Source of the DNA: JANWHF01 sp036276235
GTDB taxonomy: Bacteria > Planctomycetota > Phycisphaerae > Tepidisphaerales > Tepidisphaeraceae
Direction: 5' to 3'
Assembly: GCA_036276235.1 (NCBI GenBank)
Contig: DATBDZ010000240.1
Coordinates: forward strand, 1-5,829
Length of the DNA stretch: 5,829 bases
The notes beneath the pieces are model-generated. The model ran no database searches. It saw nothing but the letters and a program-made list of their open reading frames with translations, and was not told where the DNA came from. The position numbers and the translations under genes are program-made. Shown here one piece after another: positions 5,808-5,829 of this stretch (position 1 is the stretch's first letter; each line of letters begins with the position of its first letter).

Positions 5808-5823
5808 CAGACATTCTTGTCTG
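5808..5823. repeat. Short palindrome at right edge
   Basis: CAGACA-TTCT-TGTCTG forms a perfect 6-bp stem with a 4-base loop, embedded in a G-rich lead (GGTGGGG) just upstream of the pterin-enzyme gene. It looks like part of a small interspersed palindromic repeat cut off by the window edge. Only this copy is visible. Confidence 0.5.
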
Positions 5824-5829
5824 TCGTCG

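Overview
The window looks like chromosomal DNA from a free-living, moderately GC-rich Gram-negative-type bacterium. My best guess is a member of the Planctomycetes or a related PVC lineage. The reasons are: an McsA/McsB arginine-kinase pair that lacks the CtsR repressor gene next to it; an McsA whose second zinc finger ends in Asp-Tyr instead of Cys-Tyr; a 6-pyruvoyl-tetrahydropterin-synthase paralogue with an active-site Glu (PTPS-III type, reported from Planctomycetes among other phyla); and short palindromic and heptamer intergenic repeats. The lineage is an inference, not a demonstration. I see no RNA gene, CRISPR array, transposase, phage gene or replication origin.

Left end, minus strand (1-432): a small gene for a 67-residue protein of unknown function, which overlaps by 11 bases the start of a glcD-like FAD-linked oxidase gene that runs off the left edge. 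Next comes a gene-poor divergent region (433-747) whose main feature is a long imperfect palindrome at 612-700.

Middle, plus strand (748-3576): a gene for a divergent family-1-like glycoside hydrolase, followed by a gene for a HEAT-like helical-repeat protein with a C-terminal SEC-C zinc-binding tail. The second gene ends 9 bases from the end of mcsB, which converges on it.

Right half, minus strand (3586-5740): three genes in the order PTPS-III-like pterin enzyme, mcsA, mcsB. McsB phosphorylates protein arginines and McsA is its zinc-binding activator, so these two should act together in protein quality control, probably feeding a Clp protease encoded elsewhere. The pterin enzyme probably supplies folate synthesis and may share only transcription with them. 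A heptamer repeat, present as two inverted clusters, fills the mcsA-mcsB gap and could fold in the mRNA.

Nothing here is clearly a new system. The points most worth following up are the Glu-type PTPS, the altered regulatory and zinc motifs in McsB and McsA, and the two intergenic repeat structures.
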